Below, one piece after another: positions 45,107-53,751 of a DNA stretch of 64,000 bases. The position numbers were made by a program, and so were the translations under genes. The first letter of the stretch is position 1; every line of letters starts with the position of its first letter. Source of the stretch: Simplicispira metamorpha (lineage in GTDB: Bacteria > Pseudomonadota > Gammaproteobacteria > Burkholderiales > Burkholderiaceae_C). Below the pieces are notes generated by a model. That model searched no databases. It had not been told where the DNA came from and was given only the letters and a program-made list of their open reading frames with translations. The stretch covers positions 1-64,000 of the forward strand of contig NZ_SLXH01000003.1 of assembly GCF_004341365.1 (NCBI RefSeq), written 5' to 3'.

Positions 45107-45156
45107 ATTCATAGCTGCTTGCGCACGTCCCGAAAGGCTTACAGCCGTTTTTTATT
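45107..45156. repeat. Dispersed palindrome downstream of ppsR
   Basis: TATTCATAGCTGCTTGCGC, a loop ACGTCCCGAA, then AGGCTTACAGCCGTTTTTTA is a forward copy. Between it and the previous copy, bases 44961-45106 hold no gene that I can support. Confidence 0.75.
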
Positions 45157-45181
45157 AAATTTCCAGGGGCGCGCTGCGGCC

Positions 45182-46003
45182 TCAGTAACTCAGCCGCTCG
45201 GGCCGGATCTCTTGCAGGATGGTGGTGGCAATCTCTTCGATGGACTTGGTGGTGGACGACAGCCAGCGGATGCTGGCGCGGCGCATCATGGCCTCGGCCT
45301 CGGCCACCTCGTGGCGGCAGTTGGGCAGGCTGGCGTAGCGCGAGTCGGGGCGCCGTTCGCTGCGGATTTCGGACAGGCGCTCGGCGCTGATGGTCAGGCC
45401 AAAAATCTTCTTTTTGTAGGGCACCAGCGCAGGTGGCAGCTGGCGGCGCTCAAAATCTTCGGGAATCAGCGGGTAGTTGGCCGCCTTCAGGCCGTGCTGC
45501 ATCGCCAGGTACAGGCTGGTGGGCGTCTTGCCGCTGCGGCTCACGCCCACCAGGATCACGTCCGCCTCTTCCAGGTTTTTGTGGCTCTGGCCGTCGTCGT
45601 GGGCCAGGCTGTAGTTGATGGCCTCAATGCGGTCGTGGTACTCCTTGCTTTTGCTGATGTCAGAAAAGCGCCCCACGCGGTGGTGCGACTTGATACCCAG
45701 CTCCACCTCCAGCGGGTGGACAAAGGTGCCAAACATGTCCAGCAGCATGCCTTTGCAGCCCTCCTGAATCACCTTGAGCACTTCCATGTTTACCAGCGTG
45801 GTGAATACGATGCTCTTGCGTCCCTCCAGCTCCGCCGTGTGGTTGATCTGGCGCACGGCCTGGTGGGCTTTGTCCACCGTGTCGATGAAGGGCAGGCGCA
45901 CGCGCCGGGGCACGATCTCGAACTGCGCCAGGATGGCATTGCCAAAGGTTTCGGCAGTGATGCCGGTGCCGTCAGAGACAAAAAATACGGTGCGTGTGTG
46001 CAT
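45182..46003 (-). CDS. ppsR: PEP synthase regulatory protein (kinase/pyrophosphorylase, DUF299)
   Basis: PpsR switches PEP synthase off by ADP-dependent phosphorylation and on by Pi-dependent dephosphorylation. The 273-residue product has the N-terminal [19 protein letters not shown], the P-loop [15 protein letters not shown] (about residues 153-167) and a C-terminal region [20 protein letters not shown]. It lies divergent from its target ppsA, with a 221-base promoter region between them, the usual arrangement in betaproteobacteria. Confidence 0.96.
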   Translation of the reverse strand: MHTRTVFFVSDGTGITAETFGNAILAQFEIVPRRVRLPFIDTVDKAHQAVRQINHTAELEGRKSIVFTTLVNMEVLKVIQEGCKGMLLDMFGTFVHPLEVELGIKSHHRVGRFSDISKSKEYHDRIEAINYSLAHDDGQSHKNLEEADVILVGVSRSGKTPTSLYLAMQHGLKAANYPLIPEDFERRQLPPALVPYKKKIFGLTISAERLSEIRSERRPDSRYASLPNCRHEVAEAEAMMRRASIRWLSSTTKSIEEIATTILQEIRPERLSY

Positions 46004-46101
46004 GTTTCAACCCAGCCCTCCAGGGGCGGTGCAAACTGAAGTCAGTGAGATGAGAGAAGTCCGGAGTGCGAACTCTACAATGCTGCGGATTGTCCGAATT
46101 C

Positions 46102-46131
46102 TTGACCATGCACCCGCCCGCAGCCCATAAA
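46102..46131 (+). promoter_or_regulatory. Possible sigma-70 promoter of ppsA
   Basis: TTGACC (46102-46107) and CATAAA (46126-46131) are 18 bases apart and lie about 95 bases before the ppsA start, in the ppsR-ppsA divergent region. Confidence 0.4.
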
Positions 46132-46224
46132 CACAACAACCAAGCTGCATGGGTGCCTGGCTGCCCGTCCGCGCGTTGGCACGCGCGCTGGCATTGACCC
46201 TGTTTTAACTTCTGGAGCTTTCCC

Positions 46225-48615
46225 ATGTCTGCACTTTTCAGCCCGACCGCCCTGGTCGTCCCGTTCGAGCAATTGCGCATGACCGATGTCGAATCGGTCG
46301 GAGGCAAGAACGCCAGTTTGGGCGAAATGATCTCGCAATTGCCCCAGGGCGTGCGCGTGCCCACCGGTTTTGCCACCACGGCCCATGCCTTCCGTGAATT
46401 CTTGGCCTTCGAGGGCCTGGCCGACAAGATCAGCGCCAAGCTGGCTGCGCTGGACGTAGAAGACGTGCGCGCCCTGGCCGCTGCCGGTGCCGAAATCCGT
46501 GGCTGGGTCGAAAACCATCCCTTCCCGGCGGATTTGGAAGCCGCCGTGCGCGCCGAGTTCGCCCAGCTCTCGGCTGGCAACCCGCAGGCCAGCTTTGCCG
46601 TGCGCTCGTCGGCCACGGCAGAAGATTTGCCCGACGCCTCGTTTGCCGGTCAGCAAGAAACCTTCCTGAACGTGGTCGGCATCGAAGACGTGCTGCACAA
46701 GATGAAAGAGGTGTTTGCCTCGCTCTACAACGACCGCGCCATCAGCTACCGCGTCCACAAGGGCTTTGCCCATGACGTGGTGGCCCTGTCGGCGGGCGTG
46801 CAGCGCATGGTGCGCTCGGATTTGGGCGCGGCGGGCGTGATGTTCACCATCGATACTGAATCGGGCTTTGAAGAAGTGGTGTTCATCACCAGCAGCTACG
46901 GCCTGGGCGAAACGGTGGTGCAGGGCGCTGTCAACCCCGACGAGTTCTACGTGCACAAGCCCATGCTGAAGGCGGGCAACAAGGCCGTGATTCGCCGCAA
47001 CCTGGGCAGCAAACTCATCCAGATGGTGTTTGCCACTCCCGAAGAAAAAGCCGCCACCGGCAAGCTCATCCAAACCGTGGATGTGCCCACCGAGCAGCGC
47101 AACCGCTACTCGCTGACCGATGCCGATGTGGAGCAACTGGCCCACTACGCGCTGGTGATCGAGCAGCACTATGGCCGCCCCATGGACATCGAGTGGGGCA
47201 AAGACGGCACCGACGGCCAGCTCTACATCCTGCAAGCGCGCCCCGAAACCGTCAAAAGCCAGTCCAAAGGCCAGGCCGAGCTGCGCTACAAATTGAAGGG
47301 CACCGGCCCTGTGTTGGCCGAGGGCCGCGCCATTGGCCAAAAAATCGGCACCGGCCCGGTGCGCCTGGTTCACAACATCTCCGAGATGGACAAGGTGCAG
47401 CCCGGCGATGTGCTGGTCACTGACATGACCGACCCCAACTGGGAGCCGGTGATGAAGCGCGCCAGCGCCATCGTCACCAACCGCGGTGGCCGCACCTGCC
47501 ACGCCGCCATCATTGCGCGCGAGCTGGGCATTCCGGCCGTCGTGGGCTGTGGCAACGCCACCGACAAGCTGCTGGACGGCACGCTGGTGACGGTGAGCTG
47601 CGCCGAGGGCGACACAGGCCGTATTTACGACGGTCTGCTGGAAACCGAAGTGACCGAAGTGCAGCGCGGCGCCATGCCCCCCATCAAGACCAAAATCATG
47701 ATGAACGTGGGCAACCCGCAACTGGCCTTTGACTTTGCCCAGCTGCCCAACGAGGGCGTGGGCCTGGCGCGGCTGGAATTCATCATCAACAACAACATCG
47801 GCGTCCACCCCAAGGCCATCCTGGACTACCCGAACATTGATGCCGACCTGAAGAAAGCTGTCGAATCCGTGGCCCGGGGCCATGCCAGCCCCCGTGCTTT
47901 CTACGTGGACAAAGTGGCTGAAGGCGTGGCCACCATTGCCGCCGCTTTCTGGCCCAAGCCCGTGATCGTGCGCTTGTCGGACTTCAAGAGCAACGAGTAC
48001 CGCAAGCTCATCGGCGGCAGCCGCTACGAGCCCGAAGAAGAAAACCCCATGCTGGGCTTCCGTGGTGCAGCGCGCTACGTCAGCGCCGAGTTTGGCGAAG
48101 CCTTTGCCATGGAATGCGAGGCGCTCAAGCGCGTGCGCCACGACATGGGCCTGACCAACGTCCAGATCATGGTGCCCTTTGTGCGCACCCTGGGCCAGGC
48201 CGAGCGTGTGACGCAATTGCTGGCGCAGCATGGCCTGAAGCGCGGCGAGAACGAGCTCAAGCTCATCATGATGTGCGAGATCCCGAGCAACGCCATCCTG
48301 GCCGATCGCTTCCTCGAATTCTTTGATGGCTTCTCCATTGGCTCCAACGACCTGACCCAGCTCACGTTGGGCCTGGATCGCGATTCGGGCCTGGAGCTGC
48401 TGGCCGCTGATTTCGACGAGCGCGACCCCGCTGTGCAGGCACTGATCCACCAGGCCATCAAGGCCTGCCGGGCGCAGGGCAAATACATCGGCATTTGCGG
48501 CCAGGGCCCTTCAGACCACCCTGACTTTGCGCAGTGGCTGGCCGACGAGGGTATTTCTTCCATCTCGCTCAATCCCGACAGCGTGATTGCCACCTGGCAG
48601 CAACTGGCTGGCTGA
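46225..48615 (+). CDS. ppsA: Phosphoenolpyruvate synthase
   Basis: PpsA makes PEP from pyruvate and ATP for gluconeogenesis on lactate, pyruvate or acetate. The 796-residue product has the N-terminal ATP-grasp-like domain ([19 protein letters not shown], about 20-40; [20 protein letters not shown]), the swivelling phospho-His domain with [19 protein letters not shown] (about 417-435) and the C-terminal PEP-binding barrel ending with [17 protein letters not shown] and ICGQGPSD. Target regulator ppsR is divergent. The DUF4212/acetate symporter genes follow 16 bases downstream, which suggests one operon for growth on acetate. Confidence 0.98.
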   Translation: MSALFSPTALVVPFEQLRMTDVESVGGKNASLGEMISQLPQGVRVPTGFATTAHAFREFLAFEGLADKISAKLAALDVEDVRALAAAGAEIRGWVENHPFPADLEAAVRAEFAQLSAGNPQASFAVRSSATAEDLPDASFAGQQETFLNVVGIEDVLHKMKEVFASLYNDRAISYRVHKGFAHDVVALSAGVQRMVRSDLGAAGVMFTIDTESGFEEVVFITSSYGLGETVVQGAVNPDEFYVHKPMLKAGNKAVIRRNLGSKLIQMVFATPEEKAATGKLIQTVDVPTEQRNRYSLTDADVEQLAHYALVIEQHYGRPMDIEWGKDGTDGQLYILQARPETVKSQSKGQAELRYKLKGTGPVLAEGRAIGQKIGTGPVRLVHNISEMDKVQPGDVLVTDMTDPNWEPVMKRASAIVTNRGGRTCHAAIIARELGIPAVVGCGNATDKLLDGTLVTVSCAEGDTGRIYDGLLETEVTEVQRGAMPPIKTKIMMNVGNPQLAFDFAQLPNEGVGLARLEFIINNNIGVHPKAILDYPNIDADLKKAVESVARGHASPRAFYVDKVAEGVATIAAAFWPKPVIVRLSDFKSNEYRKLIGGSRYEPEEENPMLGFRGAARYVSAEFGEAFAMECEALKRVRHDMGLTNVQIMVPFVRTLGQAERVTQLLAQHGLKRGENELKLIMMCEIPSNAILADRFLEFFDGFSIGSNDLTQLTLGLDRDSGLELLAADFDERDPAVQALIHQAIKACRAQGKYIGICGQGPSDHPDFAQWLADEGISSISLNPDSVIATWQQLAG

Positions 48616-48631
48616 GTCTGGCCCCTGTGCC

Positions 48632-48964
48632 GTGATTCGCGTCACCCCAGCCCCTGACAGCACCAGCGCCAAAGCGGCGCGGCCTTTTGCGCCCGATCTG
48701 CACGATGCCCGCCACCTGCAGCTGAAGGGCGTGCTGCTGCTGGTGTGGGCTGCGGTGTCTTTTGGGGTGTGCTTCTTTGCCCGCGATTTGCACCACTGGG
48801 TGGTCGCCGGATGGCCTTTGGGCTATTGGGTGGCCGCGCAGGGTGCGGTGGTGGTGTTCATGGTGATCGTGGTGGTGTATGCCATGGCCATGAGCCGTTT
48901 CGAGCGCCAAGACCAGCAGAGCGCATCGGCCATTGCCCCCCCAGGCCAGCCGCCGCATGGCTGA
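48632..48964 (+). CDS. DUF4212 membrane subunit of an acetate-type symporter
   Basis: This 110-residue protein has two predicted membrane helices (about 38-58, LLLVWAAVSFGVCFFARDL, and 65-92, PLGYWVAAQGAVVVFMVIVV). DUF4212 proteins are always found next to the VC_2705-type sodium/solute symporter and are thought to be a small partner subunit. The start is taken at GTG 48632 (MIRVTPAPDS), because the longer frame runs back over ppsA. The gene overlaps the symporter start by eight bases. Confidence 0.88.
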   Translation: MIRVTPAPDSTSAKAARPFAPDLHDARHLQLKGVLLLVWAAVSFGVCFFARDLHHWVVAGWPLGYWVAAQGAVVVFMVIVVVYAMAMSRFERQDQQSASAIAPPGQPPHG

Positions 48965-51047
48965 GCACGAGCCCGGCACCGGTACAGCCTACCTGCACCG
49001 GCTGCACCGCACGCTGGCGCTGTATGTGGTGGGGGTGCTGGGCTTTTTGGCCCTGATGGCCTGGGCCGAGCAGCGCGGGCTGTCGCGCCAATGGATAGGG
49101 CCCATTTTTCTTTTTCTTACCGTGATGGCGTATGCCGCCATTGGGGTGTATGGGCGCACCGCCGACTCGGAAGAGTATTACGTCGCCGGTCGGCGCATTC
49201 CGCCCATGTACAACGGCATGGCGGCGGCTGCCGACTGGATGAGTGCCGCCTCGTTCATCAGCCTCTCCGGGGCGCTGTACCTGCAAGGCTTCTCGGGCAC
49301 GCCGGGGCAGGCTGGCGGGCTGGCCTACCTGCTGGGCTGGACGGGGGGCTTTTGCCTGGTGGCGATTTTGATCGCGCCGCACTTGCGCGCCATGGGCCTG
49401 TACACGGTTCCCGAGTTTTTTCATGTGCGCTTTGGTGGGCGCTTGCCCCGCAGCATTGCCGCGCTGGCGGCTGTCGTCTGCTCCTTTATTTACCTGGTGG
49501 CGCAGATTTACGGCGTGGGCCTGATTGCCTCACGCCTGACCGGTGTGCAGTTTGAAATCGGCATCATGCTTGGCCTGGGTGGTATGTTGCTGTGCTCTTT
49601 TTTGGGTGGCATGCGCGCCATCACCTGGACGCAGGTGGCGCAGTACGTGGTGCTGTTGCTGGCGTTTTTGATCCCGGTGTCGTGGCTGGCCTACAAGCAA
49701 TTGGGCAACCCGCTGGCCCCGCTGGTGTATGGCCAGCACCTGGGCAAAATCGCCAGCCTGGAAGAGCAACTGCTGGCCTCGCCCGCCGAACAACAGGTGA
49801 TTGCGGGCTACCTGCGCCGTGCCCAGGACTTTGAAGCGCGCTTGCAGGACGTGGACGCTGCCCTGGAGCGCCAGCGCCAGGCCACGCAGGAGCGCATCCA
49901 CCGCCTGCGTGCCCAGAATGCCGATGTGGGCCTGATCGTCGCTGCCAGCCGCGAGCTGGCCGCCATGCCCCGCGACGCCGACACCGCCCGCGAGCGCTGG
50001 ACGCGCGAAATGCGCGAAAACTACGCCCGCGCCCAGCCCCTGGGCGGCCTGCCGCGCCACAGCCAGGCCTACGCTGGCGACCCCGACGGCACAGCGCAAG
50101 AGCAGGCCGACTACCGCGACACCCGGCGCAACTTTCTCGCCCTCATGTTCTGCCTGATGGTGGGCACCGCTGGTTTGCCGCACCTGCTCACGCGCTACTA
50201 CACCGTGCCCAGTGTGGCCGGGGCCCGCTCCTCCGTGGCCTGGTCGCTGTTTTTTATTGCCATTCTTTACCTCAGTGCGCCTGCGCTGGCGGTGCTGGTC
50301 AAGTTTGAGGTCATGAACAACCTGGTGGGCAGCCATTTCGATGCCCTGCCGCACTGGATGGCGCAGTGGGCGCGGGTCGATGCCTCGCTGCTGTCGATTG
50401 AAGACATCAACGGCGATGGCATCGTGCAGTTTGGCGAAATCCACCTGGGTGCCGACCTCATCATGCTGGCCACGCCCGAGCTGGGTGGCCTGCCCTACGT
50501 GGTGTCGGGGCTGGTGGCGGCGGGAGGGCTGGCGGCTGCCCTGTCCACCGCCGATGGCCTGCTGCTGACCATCAGCAACGCCCTGGTGCGCGACCTGTAT
50601 TTTGGCGACCGCCCCCGCGACGCCTCGCCCGAGCAGCGCGTCATCCTCACCAAGTTCACGCTGCTGGCCGTGGCCCTGGCGGCGGCGTTTGTGGCGGCGC
50701 TCAAGCCCTCGGACATTCTGCCGCTGGTCACGGCCTCGTTTTCGCTGGCGGCATCGGCCTTTGTGCCGGTGATGGTGCTGGGCATTTTCTGGCGCGGCAC
50801 CACGCGCCAGGGCGCCGTAGCGGGCATGTTGGGCGGGCTGGGCGTGGCGGCGTATTACATGCTGTCGCATGTGCCCGCACTGCGCGCTACGCTGGGGCCG
50901 TGGTTGCTGGCCGACGGGCTGTGGTGGGGCATACAGCCCATCTCGGCAGGCGTGTTTGGCGTGCCCGCCGGGCTGGTGCTGGCCGCGCTGGTCAGCTGGA
51001 TCACCCGCCCTGCGCCCCACCGGCCTCCGGTGCGCCTGGAGATGTAG
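48957..51047 (+). CDS. Cation/acetate-type symporter (SSS family, VC_2705 subgroup) with EF-hand loop
   Basis: A 696-residue sodium:solute symporter, probable acetate carrier. Family motifs include AGRRIPPMYNGMAAAADWMS (about 80-99), GLYTVPEFFHVRFGG and GGLAAALSTADGLLLTISNA. It is longer than ActP because of a soluble insert at about residues 260-380 with a coiled coil (ARLQDVDAALERQRQATQER), and it has a perfect EF-hand loop, DINGDGIVQFGE, near residue 485. Calcium or another divalent ion could bind there. It overlaps the DUF4212 gene by eight bases and follows ppsA. Substrate is inferred from the subgroup and the neighbours. Confidence 0.9.
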   Translation: MAEHEPGTGTAYLHRLHRTLALYVVGVLGFLALMAWAEQRGLSRQWIGPIFLFLTVMAYAAIGVYGRTADSEEYYVAGRRIPPMYNGMAAAADWMSAASFISLSGALYLQGFSGTPGQAGGLAYLLGWTGGFCLVAILIAPHLRAMGLYTVPEFFHVRFGGRLPRSIAALAAVVCSFIYLVAQIYGVGLIASRLTGVQFEIGIMLGLGGMLLCSFLGGMRAITWTQVAQYVVLLLAFLIPVSWLAYKQLGNPLAPLVYGQHLGKIASLEEQLLASPAEQQVIAGYLRRAQDFEARLQDVDAALERQRQATQERIHRLRAQNADVGLIVAASRELAAMPRDADTARERWTREMRENYARAQPLGGLPRHSQAYAGDPDGTAQEQADYRDTRRNFLALMFCLMVGTAGLPHLLTRYYTVPSVAGARSSVAWSLFFIAILYLSAPALAVLVKFEVMNNLVGSHFDALPHWMAQWARVDASLLSIEDINGDGIVQFGEIHLGADLIMLATPELGGLPYVVSGLVAAGGLAAALSTADGLLLTISNALVRDLYFGDRPRDASPEQRVILTKFTLLAVALAAAFVAALKPSDILPLVTASFSLAASAFVPVMVLGIFWRGTTRQGAVAGMLGGLGVAAYYMLSHVPALRATLGPWLLADGLWWGIQPISAGVFGVPAGLVLAALVSWITRPAPHRPPVRLEM

Positions 51048-51054
51048 GCGCCCA

Positions 51055-51079
51055 CAAAAAAGCGGCCCGCAGGCCGCTT
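51055..51079 (-). terminator. Rho-independent terminator after the FKBP gene
   Basis: On the minus strand AGCGGCC and GGCCGCT form a stem with a 4-base loop and a following T-run (TTTTTT), just past the FKBP stop. On the plus strand no T-run follows. Confidence 0.75.
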
Positions 51080-51104
51080 CAGTCAGAGCACAGGGCAGGG
51101 CGCT

Positions 51105-51464
51105 TCAGCGGCCCACCTTCAGCAGCTCCACATCAAACTTCAGCGTGGCATTGGGCGGAATCACGCCGCCTGCGCCGCGCGGGCCATAGCCCAGTGCCGA
51201 AGGGATGATCAGCGTGCGCTGGCCACCAATCTTCATGCCCTGCACGCCTTCGTCCCAGCCCTTGATGACCATGCCGGCGCCCAGTGCAAACGAGAACGGG
51301 TCTTTGCGGTCACGGCTGGAGTCAAACTTGGCGCCTTGCACGCCGTCGTTGTAGAGCCAGCCTGTGTAATGCACCGTGACCTGCTGGCCGCTGGTGGCCT
51401 CAAGGCCCTCGCCGGGCGTGGTGTCTTCGTATTGCAGGCCGGAGGCAGTGGTGGTGAAGGCCAT
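51105..51464 (-). CDS. FKBP-type peptidyl-prolyl cis-trans isomerase
   Basis: The 119-residue product is one complete FKBP domain that speeds up proline isomerisation, probably cytoplasmic since no signal peptide is visible. It has VTVHYTGWLYNDG (about 28-40), KFDSSRDRKDPFSFALGAG, VIKGWDEGVQGMKIGGQRTL and the closing IPSALGYGPRGAGGVIPPNA. These active-site aromatics (Tyr, Phe, Trp) are all conserved. It ends at a terminator shared with no other gene and is followed upstream by a repeat and an HxlR regulator. Confidence 0.95.
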   Translation of the reverse strand: MAFTTTASGLQYEDTTPGEGLEATSGQQVTVHYTGWLYNDGVQGAKFDSSRDRKDPFSFALGAGMVIKGWDEGVQGMKIGGQRTLIIPSALGYGPRGAGGVIPPNATLKFDVELLKVGR

Positions 51465-51475
51465 AGGGAATCCTT

Positions 51476-51532
51476 TTTACTATTAAAAATGTAGCTGCTT
51501 GCGCTTTCTGCTATTGGCTTGGAGGCCAATTG
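51476..51532. repeat. Dispersed palindrome between the HxlR and FKBP genes
   Basis: ACTATTAAAAATGTAGCTGC, TTGCGCTTTCTGCTATTGGC and TTGGAGGCCAATTGGG is a diverged forward copy. Confidence 0.65.
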
Positions 51533-51556
51533 GGCCCCAAGCCCTGGTGGCAGCGC

Positions 51557-51862
51557 TTATTTCTTGGCGCGCCCAGCGGCCCAGCGGTTGGCAAAAGCCT
51601 GCACATCGTTGAGGCGCTTGAGCAAGTCGGCGCCCACGGGCGTGACGGTGTAGCCCTCGCTGCCGTGGTCGACCAGGCCCGCCTCGCGCAGCTCTTTGAT
51701 GCGGGTATTGAGCGTGTTGGGCGTGATGCCGCCCACGCTGTCTTGCAGCAGCCGGAAGGTTTGCGGATGGCCATCGCGCAGCGCCCACAGCACGCGCAGG
51801 GCGTAGCGGCATTCGAGGCGTTCAAACAACTGGTTGATGGCGGCGTTTTCCTTGGAGCTCAT
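51557..51862 (-). CDS. HxlR-family transcriptional regulator
   Basis: A 101-residue winged helix protein: RYALRVLWALRDGHPQTFRL (about 19-38), SVGGITPNTLNTRIKELREA (recognition helix region, about 42-61) and VDHGSEGYTVTPVGADLLKR. HxlR regulators sense reactive aldehydes, oxidants or redox state, often by a Cys near the N-terminus; here Cys18 (LECRYALR) is a candidate. It could control the FKBP gene downstream on the same strand or an unlinked target. No operator is visible in the 220-base region up to the tRNA. Confidence 0.9.
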   Translation of the reverse strand: MSSKENAAINQLFERLECRYALRVLWALRDGHPQTFRLLQDSVGGITPNTLNTRIKELREAGLVDHGSEGYTVTPVGADLLKRLNDVQAFANRWAAGRAKK

Positions 51863-52082
51863 GAAGCTTCTCCTTGCGCAATGGGTGGTTTACAGGGGTG
51901 CGGCGCACTATAGCGCCGAATCCTCCGTGCTACAAGTTTAGTAGCTCCAAACGCTGACCCACTCTGCGCAAAGCTCTAAAAACATTACAAGCCCAAAAAG
52001 TGTTGTGGTGTCGCCACGATTGGCCCCGCCCACTTGGCGCAGCGGCCAACACACCGCGCGCCTGCCTTAGAATCGCGCCGCT

Positions 52083-52159
52083 GCGGCGTTAACTCAGCTG
52101 GATAGAGTACCCGGCTTCTACCCGGGCTGTCGGGGGTTCGAATCCCTCACGCCGCGCCA
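52083..52159 (+). tRNA. tRNA-Arg (anticodon UCU)
   Basis: Acceptor arms GCGGCGT (52083-52089) and ACGCCGC (52149-52155) pair fully, followed by G and an encoded CCA. The D arm (CTCAGCTGGATAGAG), the anticodon stem around CTTCTAC with TCT, and the T arm GGGGGTTCGAATCCCTC are all present. It is 77 bases long. The surface-glycan cluster starts 10 bases downstream. Confidence 0.95.
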
Positions 52160-52169
52160 TATGACCATC

Positions 52170-53168
52170 TCAGGTCACACCTGCTGATTGGCACGCAGCC
52201 ATCCATTGCGCCAACTCCCAGTAACGTACCGCCGAGTTCTCGTTATCGAAGTAGCCGGATAGACGAAGCGTATCGCCCTGTAGTCGAACGCCAGCAGGGT
52301 GCAAGACCGCGTTATGCCCCGTCCCCAAGACAGCGGTGATGCCCGGGTCTTGTGCGCACAGTGCGTAAAGCCCCCGCAGCGGCCCTGAAGCACAGGCAAG
52401 CTCCAGATTTTGCAAGAAGTCCGGCAGGCTTGGCGGCGATTGCAGGCGAAACCGCAGTTCCAGCAGCGAAGCGCCGGTGTAGGGGATGAGGGTGTAATTG
52501 ACCGCAAAACGCCCGGCGTCCAGCCAGGGCAGCAGTTGTGGCCCCATGCGCTCCAGCGTGCAGGCTTGCCGCCGTGGATGTGCCTCCATCCGGTGTGCGG
52601 GCTGGTTGTGGATGACCTGAACCTCTGCTTCCTCTACCCCATAGCGTCGATGTACCCAGTGCGCCAGCGGCACGAAAGCATTCACGGTGCAGGAGCCGTA
52701 GGACAGCACTTGTGCATCACTGCGCCAGTCTGCCGCGTTGTACCCCATCACCAGCGTTTGGTCTGCATCCCAGCATGTTGCCGATACCAGCACACGCTGC
52801 GTTTTTCCGTGCAAGAAGGCGCGGCATTGTTCGGCAGTGGGGTAGCGCCCTGAGCACTCCAGCCAGACGTCTGCTTTGCCCCGCCACGGTAGCTGGGTGG
52901 CCGGGCCATGAAAGAAAGGCAGGTGATGGCGCTGCCCGTCGAGACGGGTAAGCGCTATCGATCCATCCTCCACGGCGGGCTGCGCCGCCGCAAAATCCAG
53001 ACGGTCGTGCGTTTGCAACAAATGGCAGACGCCATGGACATCAAGCACTTCGTCGCACCAGTAGCCCAGCGTAAGGTGCGGCGCATGGCGCAACCAGGCA
53101 TCCAGCAGATGCTGCGCAAAGCGCCCAGCACCGTGCAACACGGCGCACTGCAAAGCAACGTTACCCAT
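52170..53168 (-). CDS. GAPDH-like NAD-binding dehydrogenase of the glycan cluster
   Basis: A 332-residue relative of glyceraldehyde-3-phosphate dehydrogenase: a nucleotide-binding start (LHGAGRFAQHLLDAWLR instead of the usual INGFGRIGR), VWLECSGRYPTAEQ, catalytic Cys160 in YGSCTVNAFVPL and His187 27 residues later (VIHNQPAHRM), the same spacing as Cys149/His176 in normal GAPDH. Overall similarity to glycolytic GAPDH is low, so it is a paralogue for another phosphorylated or free aldehyde. It lies at the left end of the glycan cluster, separated from the TagD-like gene by 127 bases with a repeat. The substrate is unknown. Confidence 0.8.
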   Translation of the reverse strand: MGNVALQCAVLHGAGRFAQHLLDAWLRHAPHLTLGYWCDEVLDVHGVCHLLQTHDRLDFAAAQPAVEDGSIALTRLDGQRHHLPFFHGPATQLPWRGKADVWLECSGRYPTAEQCRAFLHGKTQRVLVSATCWDADQTLVMGYNAADWRSDAQVLSYGSCTVNAFVPLAHWVHRRYGVEEAEVQVIHNQPAHRMEAHPRRQACTLERMGPQLLPWLDAGRFAVNYTLIPYTGASLLELRFRLQSPPSLPDFLQNLELACASGPLRGLYALCAQDPGITAVLGTGHNAVLHPAGVRLQGDTLRLSGYFDNENSAVRYWELAQWMAACQSAGVT

Positions 53169-53201
53169 CCCGTCCCGCTCCTCCCTGAGGTGGATGTTAT
53201 T

Positions 53202-53250
53202 TCAATTTTGATAGCTGCTGGCGCACGTTCTATAAGGCTTCAGGGTAGAT
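53202..53250. repeat. Dispersed palindrome upstream of the GAPDH-like gene
   Basis: CAATTTTGATAGCTGCTGGC, then GCACGTTCTATAAGGCTTCA, matches the forward family core well, with the second arm worn. Confidence 0.75.
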
Positions 53251-53295
53251 TAGGCTATTAATTCTGGTGCGTTTGTCTGTGTGGCCAGTAATCAC

Positions 53296-53751
53296 TTATG
53301 GTGCCAACACCGCAGGTGCCGTCTGGCGTATTCGCGCCACAATCTCGGTCGAAGAGATACCCTGGGTGTGCTGCGCAAAGCACACGCCAATGCCCCGCTC
53401 GGCCAGTGCCAGCCCCAGGCGCTGCCAACGCGCTGAACCTTCCCAATCGCCACCCACCACCACCTGGTCGATGTGCCAGGCACCGATCCAGTCGGCGGCC
53501 TCTTGCGTCAGCTCCAGCGATGTGGGCAAGTACCTGACCCCGTCCACCCAGCCCAGGCCCTGAATCATTTCCAGGCGCTGGCTCTCATGGATGATGGGTT
53601 GCTTGCCTTTGCGGGCCAGGCACAAGGCATCGGGAGTGACCGCCACCGTCAGATGCCCGCCTTGTTGGCGGGCGTATTGCAAATAACGCAGATGGCCTAC
53701 ATGGAACAGGTCGAATACACCGGTAGCCAGAATGCGCTTGCCGTTGCTCAT
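53296..53751 (-). CDS. TagD/RfaE-type cytidylyltransferase
   Basis: This 151-residue enzyme has the HxGH-type nucleotidyltransferase fold: ILATGVFDLFHVGHLRYLQY (HVGH at residues 17-20), VAVTPDALCLARKGKQPIIH, VVVGGDWEGSARWQRL and the closing QGISSTEIVARIR. Relatives include glycerol-3-phosphate cytidylyltransferase (TagD), and the nucleotidyltransferase part of HldE, so it probably makes a CDP- or ADP-activated small molecule for the glycan. The start at 53751 overlaps the stop of the LicD-like gene by four bases (ATGA), so the two are coupled. The normal partner for a TagD product is a LicD- or TagB/F-type transferase; the LicD-like gene is beside it. Confidence 0.82.
   Translation of the reverse strand: MSNGKRILATGVFDLFHVGHLRYLQYARQQGGHLTVAVTPDALCLARKGKQPIIHESQRLEMIQGLGWVDGVRYLPTSLELTQEAADWIGAWHIDQVVVGGDWEGSARWQRLGLALAERGIGVCFAQHTQGISSTEIVARIRQTAPAVLAP

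Noticed and set aside
46075-48450. A 791-codon open frame opposite ppsA
   Set aside because: Shadow of ppsA with biased composition and no motifs; it also crosses the ppsA promoter region.
51863-52082. A gene or RNA between the HxlR regulator and tRNA-Arg
   Set aside because: No open frame with a ribosome site and no clear RNA fold is seen. It has one weak AT-rich stretch and a TAGAAT that may be the tRNA -10 box without a convincing -35.
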